This document shows positions 58,843 through 64,000 of a stretch of DNA of 64,000 nucleotides, piece by piece; positions within the stretch are counted from its first letter, which is position 1; each line of letters begins with the position of its first letter. A model generated the notes under the pieces. That model did no database searches and was not told the origin of the DNA. It was given only the letters and a program-made list of their open reading frames with translations. The position numbers were made by a program, and so were the translations under genes. This DNA is from Aquabacterium sp. J223. Its GTDB lineage: Bacteria > Pseudomonadota > Gammaproteobacteria > Burkholderiales > Burkholderiaceae_C. The stretch covers positions 2,604,001 through 2,668,000 of the forward strand of contig NZ_CP088297.1 of the NCBI RefSeq assembly GCF_024666615.1. The letters run 5' to 3'.

Positions 58843-58843
<1 letters not shown>
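57845..58843 (+). CDS. BMP-family ABC transporter substrate-binding protein (nucleoside/purine-pyrimidine)
   Basis: A 332-residue exported binding protein, signal peptide MKHWNRRLSLQAVLALAAALAAPLPALA. BMP/Med-type proteins bind nucleosides or nucleobases for the transporter encoded downstream. Sequence features: KVAGIYTVPVEQQWVSRIHKAL, YAEGGQQFVIGESFAVE and VIDTQAQYPDTVVASALW. Its stop overlaps the ATPase start (TGATG). Confidence 0.92.
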
Positions 58844-60466
<1,623 letters not shown>

Positions 60467-60477
<11 letters not shown>

Positions 60478-61537
60478 ACGCCGCGCCGACGTGCCCCGCC
60501 TGGCGCTGCTGCTGGCGCCGCTGGCGGCGGTGGCGCTGACGCTGCTGCTGGCCTCCGCGCTGGTGGCCTGGGCGGGCGCGCCGGTGGGCCGGGCCTACGC
60601 GCTGCTGCTCGAAGGCGGCTTCGGCTCGCGCTTCGCCTGGGGCGAGACGCTGACCCGCGCCACGCCGCTGATCCTCACCGGCCTGGCGGCGGCGCTGGCC
60701 TTCAAGGCCCGGCTGTACAACATCGGCGGGGAAGGGCAGCTCTACCTCGGCGCGCTGGCCGCGGTGGCGGTGGGCGGGCTGCACGGCGGCAGCGGCTTCG
60801 ACGGCGTGCCCGCGCCGCTGCTGTTCGGCCTGATGCTGCTGGCCGCCATGGCCGCCGGGGCGCTGCTGCTGCTCGGGCCGGCGCTGCTGAAGCTGAAGCT
60901 GGGCGCCGACGAGGTGGTCACCACGCTGCTGCTCAACTTCATCGCGCTGCTGTTCGTCAGCGCCATGCTCGACGGTCCGATGAAGGACCCCACCGCCATG
61001 GGCTGGCCGCAAAGCGTGGCGGTGGCCGACGCGCTGCAGTTCGAGCGGCTGATCGAACGCAGCCGCGTGCACCGCGGCCTGCTGCTGGCGCTGGCCGCGG
61101 CCTGCGGCCTGGCGGCGCTGATGCGCTGGTCGACCTTCGGCTTGGCCGTGCGGGCGGTGGGCGCCAACCCGCGCGCCGCCGCCTTCGCCGGCCTGGGCGT
61201 GGGCCGCACGGTGGTCGTCACCGCGCTGCTGTCGGGCGCGCTGGCCGGGCTGGCCGGTGCGCTGGAGGTGGCCGGCCGCACCGGCTACCTGACGCTGGAC
61301 ATGGCGCCGGGCGTCGGCTACTCCGGCATCGTCGTCGCCATGCTGGCGGGCCTGAACCCGCTGGCGGTGGTGCCGGCGGCGGTGTTCGTCTCCGGCATCC
61401 TGGTGGGGGCCGACGGCATGGGCCGCACGGTGGGCGTGCCCACCTACATCGCCGACGCCATCGTCGCCATCGCGCTGCTGGCGCTGCTGTTCACCTCGGC
61501 CGCGGCGGGCTGGCGGGTGCGCTGGGGCCGGGGCTGA
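60467..61537 (+). CDS. ABC transporter permease, nucleoside type (first)
   Basis: A 356-residue membrane protein with eight or more hydrophobic segments. The motifs AFKARLYNIGGEGQLYLGALAAVAV and GANPRAAAFAGLGV, and LGADEVVTTLLLNFIALLF, are typical of BMP-type (YufP/NupP-like) permeases. Confidence 0.93.
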
Positions 61538-61539
61538 CG

Positions 61540-62463
61540 ATGGACCTGCTCGCGGACACAGCGTTCTGGATCGCCGTGCTGCGCGTGGCCACGCCGCTGA
61601 TCTTCGGCACGCTGGGCGTGCTGCTGTGCGAGCGCGCCGGCGTGCTCAACCTCGGCATCGAAGGGATCATGGTGGCCGGCGCCTTCACCGGCTGGTGGGC
61701 GGTGCATGCCGGCGCGCCGCTGTGGGGCGGGGTGGCGGTGGCGGCGTCCACGGGTGCCCTGATGGGCCTGGTCCACGCCGGCTTCACCGTGGGGCTGGGG
61801 GTGTCGCAGCATGTGGCCGGCCTCGGACTGACGCTGCTGGGCACGAGCCTGGCCAGTTATGCCTATCGGGTGTCCTTCCCCAAGGTGGACCGGCCGCCCA
61901 CCGTCACGCCGTTCGCGCCGATGGCCGTGCTGCCGTCGCCGTTCAACATCCTGGGCGCGCAGACCGCGCTCACCCTGCTGGCGCTGGCCCTGGTCCCGCT
62001 GCTGGCCTGGGGCCTGAACCGCACGCCGCTGGGCCTGGCCCTGACCGCGGTGGGCGAGAACCCGCAGGCGGTGGACGGGCAGGGCCTGTCGGTGCGCGGC
62101 CTGCGCTGCGGCGCGGTGGCGGCCGGCTCGGCGCTGATGGCGGTGGGCGGCGCCTTCCTCACGCTGTCGGCCTTCAACGCCTTCTACTTCAACATGGTCA
62201 ACGGCCGCGGCTGGGTGTGCGTGGCGCTGGTGGTGTTCGCCGCCTGGCGGCCGGGCCGGGCGCTGCTGGGCGCGCTGCTGTTCGCCGGCTTCGACGCGCT
62301 GCAGCTGCGCCTGCAGCAGACGCCGGTGTTCGGGCTCACGCTGCCCTACCAGCTCTACCTGATGCTGCCCTACGCGCTGTCCATCCTCGCCCTGGTGGTG
62401 ATGGCGCGCCGGGCGGCGGTGCCGCGGGCGCTGATGAAGCCCTGGCGGCGTGGTGAACGATGA
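61540..62463 (+). CDS. ABC transporter permease, nucleoside type (second)
   Basis: A 307-residue membrane protein with the partner motifs VLLCERAGVLNLGIEGIMVAGAFTGW and ALTAVGENPQAVDGQGLSV, as in YufQ/NupQ-like permeases. It starts two bases after the first permease and is followed by cytosine deaminase after 14 bp. Confidence 0.93.
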   Translation: MDLLADTAFWIAVLRVATPLIFGTLGVLLCERAGVLNLGIEGIMVAGAFTGWWAVHAGAPLWGGVAVAASTGALMGLVHAGFTVGLGVSQHVAGLGLTLLGTSLASYAYRVSFPKVDRPPTVTPFAPMAVLPSPFNILGAQTALTLLALALVPLLAWGLNRTPLGLALTAVGENPQAVDGQGLSVRGLRCGAVAAGSALMAVGGAFLTLSAFNAFYFNMVNGRGWVCVALVVFAAWRPGRALLGALLFAGFDALQLRLQQTPVFGLTLPYQLYLMLPYALSILALVVMARRAAVPRALMKPWRRGER

Positions 62464-62477
62464 GGATGAACTGACCG

Positions 62478-63767
62478 ATGCCACAAGTCGACTTGCTCCT
62501 TCGCCGCTGCACGCTGCCCCAGGGCGGCGCTCCGCAGGACATCGCCATCGCCGACGGCCGCATCGTCGAGGTCGGCCCGGCCTTGACAGCGCAGGCCGCC
62601 GAGGCAATCGACGGCCAGGGCTTCCTGGTCACGCCCCCCTTCGTCGACGCCCACTTCCACATGGACTCGACGCTGAGCTTCGGCCTGCCGCGCATCAACC
62701 AGAGCGGCACGCTGCTCGAGGGCATCGCGCTGTGGGGCGAGCTGAAGCCGCTGCTGCTGCAGGAGGCGATCGTCGAGCGTGCGCTGGCCTACTGCGACTG
62801 GGCGGCCGCGCGCGGGCTGCTGGCCATCCGCAGCCATGTCGACGTCTGCGACCCGCGGCTGCTGGCCACCGAGGCGCTGCTGCACGTCCGGCAGCGGGTG
62901 AAGCCGTACCTGGACCTGCAGCTGGTGGCCTTCCCGCAGGACGGCGTGCTGCGCTCAGCCGGCGCGATGGACACCCTGAAGCGCGCGCTCGACCTCGGCG
63001 TGGACGTGGTCGGCGGCATTCCGCACTTCGAGCGCACCATGGCCGACGGCGCGGCCTCGGTGCGCTGGCTGTGCGAGCTCGCGGCCGAGCGCGGCCTGCG
63101 GGTCGACATGCACTGCGACGAGACCGACGACCCGATGAGCCGGCACATCGAGACGCTGGCCGCCGAGACGCAGCGCCTGGGGCTGCAGGGGCGGGTGGCC
63201 GGCTCGCACCTGACCTCCATGCACAGCATGGACAACTACTACGTCTCCAAGCTCATCCCGCTGATCAAGGAGGCCGGTGTCGCCGCCATCGCCAACCCGC
63301 TGATCAACATCACCCTGCAGGGCCGGCACGACACCTACCCCAAGCGCCGGGGCATGACCCGGGTGCCCGAGCTGCTTGCCGCGGGCGTGCCGGTGGCCTT
63401 CGGCCACGACTGTGTGCTCGATCCCTGGTACGGCATGGGCTCGGGCGACATGCTGGAAGTCGCGCACATGGGCCTGCACGTGGCGCAGATGACCGGCCAG
63501 GCGGCGATGCGACAGTGCTTCGACGCGGTGACGACGACGCCGGCGCAGATCCTGGGCCTCGAGGGCTACGGCCTGCAACCCGGCTGCCGCGCGGACCTGG
63601 TGCTGCTGCAGGCGCGCGACCCGGTCGAAGCCATCCGCCTGCGCGCCACCCGGCTGCTGGTGATGAAGGCCGGCCGGGTGATCAGCCGCACGCCGGCGCA
63701 GGTGGCCACGCTGAGCCTGCCGGGGCAGGCGGAGAAGGCGGTGGACTGGCTGCGGCCGGCGGCCTGA
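62478..63767 (+). CDS. codA: cytosine deaminase family amidohydrolase
   Basis: Deaminates cytosine to uracil, feeding the URC steps upstream. The 429-residue metal-dependent enzyme has the N-terminal DAHFHMDSTLS metal-binding histidines, the middle HCDETDDPMS and GSHLTSMHSM histidines, and FGHDCVLDPWYGMGSGDML with the catalytic aspartate, matching E. coli CodA segments. A related substrate such as isoguanine or a halopyrimidine cannot be excluded. It closes the operon. Confidence 0.92.
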   Translation: MPQVDLLLRRCTLPQGGAPQDIAIADGRIVEVGPALTAQAAEAIDGQGFLVTPPFVDAHFHMDSTLSFGLPRINQSGTLLEGIALWGELKPLLLQEAIVERALAYCDWAAARGLLAIRSHVDVCDPRLLATEALLHVRQRVKPYLDLQLVAFPQDGVLRSAGAMDTLKRALDLGVDVVGGIPHFERTMADGAASVRWLCELAAERGLRVDMHCDETDDPMSRHIETLAAETQRLGLQGRVAGSHLTSMHSMDNYYVSKLIPLIKEAGVAAIANPLINITLQGRHDTYPKRRGMTRVPELLAAGVPVAFGHDCVLDPWYGMGSGDMLEVAHMGLHVAQMTGQAAMRQCFDAVTTTPAQILGLEGYGLQPGCRADLVLLQARDPVEAIRLRATRLLVMKAGRVISRTPAQVATLSLPGQAEKAVDWLRPAA

Positions 63768-63841
63768 GCGTCACCCTCGACAATCCCGGGTCCTGCGGCC
63801 ATGGGCCGGGCACCCGCCTGGCTCCAACGGCCGTAGCCACC

Positions 63842-64000
63842 ATGAGCCGCGACACCCCCTCCGACATCCCGCGCACCCGCCGCGTCCGGCCCGGCGCCCT
63901 GAGCGGCCAGAGCCCCGAAGCCGCCGCACGGCTGGCGCGCCGCAGCGCCGAACGCGAGGCGCTGGTCGCCTTGAGCGACAGCCTGGGCTTCCACGTCTAC
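63842..64000 (+). CDS. unidentified gene, 3' partial
   Basis: The window ends after 53 residues (MSRDTPSDIPRTRRVRPG, then AARLARRSAEREALVALSDSLGFHVY). The N-terminus is basic and low in hydrophobic residues, with a short helical stretch; no family is recognised. It is on the same strand as the pyrimidine operon, 74 bp after cytosine deaminase, and may be part of it. Confidence 0.6.
   Translation, partial: MSRDTPSDIPRTRRVRPGALSGQSPEAAARLARRSAEREALVALSDSLGFHVY

Overview
The window is about 64 kb of very GC-rich DNA, around 70% by eye. It is most likely a chromosomal piece from a betaproteobacterium of the order Burkholderiales, in the Rubrivivax/Caldimonas/Leptothrix neighbourhood. The clues are the order quinone oxidoreductase, tpiA, secG, tRNA-Leu, nuoA-N, DUF2818, NUDIX, DUF1178; an intracellular polyhydroxybutyrate depolymerase; a PEP-CTERM protein; H-NS-type and DUF1289/DUF2069 proteins; and TRAP and branched-chain-type ABC transporters. 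The genus is an inference. No rRNA, CRISPR array, prophage or insertion sequence was seen.

Layout. 1-2254: end of a quinone oxidoreductase, tpiA, secG. 2255-2339: tRNA-Leu(GAG). 2510-17247: all 14 subunits of respiratory complex I (nuoA-N), one operon, with a GC-rich repeat between nuoC and nuoD. 17274-18648: DUF2818, NUDIX hydrolase, DUF1178. 18679-24523: FAD-linked oxidase, DUF2069, YihY, CBS protein, PEP-CTERM protein, aroC. 24542-29099: gluconate module (LacI-type repressor with two operators, gluconokinase, three-part TRAP transporter). 29163-35641: PHB depolymerase, glutathione transferase, AGE-like protein, H-NS-like protein, and a CHASE-PAS-GGDEF-EAL protein. 35711-43742: leftward surface-glycan operon (four glycosyltransferases of families 4 and 9, one of family 2, a GmhB-like phosphatase and a carbamoyltransferase). 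43990-47286: an Atm1-like ABC exporter fused to a kinase-like ATPase relic and a receiver domain, followed by a possible HbpS/GlcG-like protein. 47535-50061: a low-GC membrane protein and another glycosyltransferase. 50361-54117: DJ-1-like protein, short-chain dehydrogenase, Rieske oxygenase, aromatic/amino-acid-type binding protein. 54251: DUF1289. 54662-63767: a pyrimidine salvage and catabolism operon of the URC type (GTP cyclohydrolase II-like, DUF1688, uracil phosphoribosyltransferase, BMP-type nucleoside ABC transporter, cytosine deaminase), with a RutR-like palindrome just upstream. 63842-64000: start of an unidentified gene.

The two most unusual items are the ABC-ATPase-receiver fusion at 43990-46770 and the URC operon with its RutR-like operator. 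A caution: eleven genes (nuoA, nuoB, DUF1178, dctP, AGE-like, one GT9, carbamoyltransferase, membrane protein at 47535, GT4 at 48854, DJ-1-like, URC1-like) are each broken by a one- or two-base indel in or beside a short homopolymer. Their proteins are otherwise well conserved on both sides, so sequencing or assembly error is the simplest explanation; they are annotated as single genes with the break point given.
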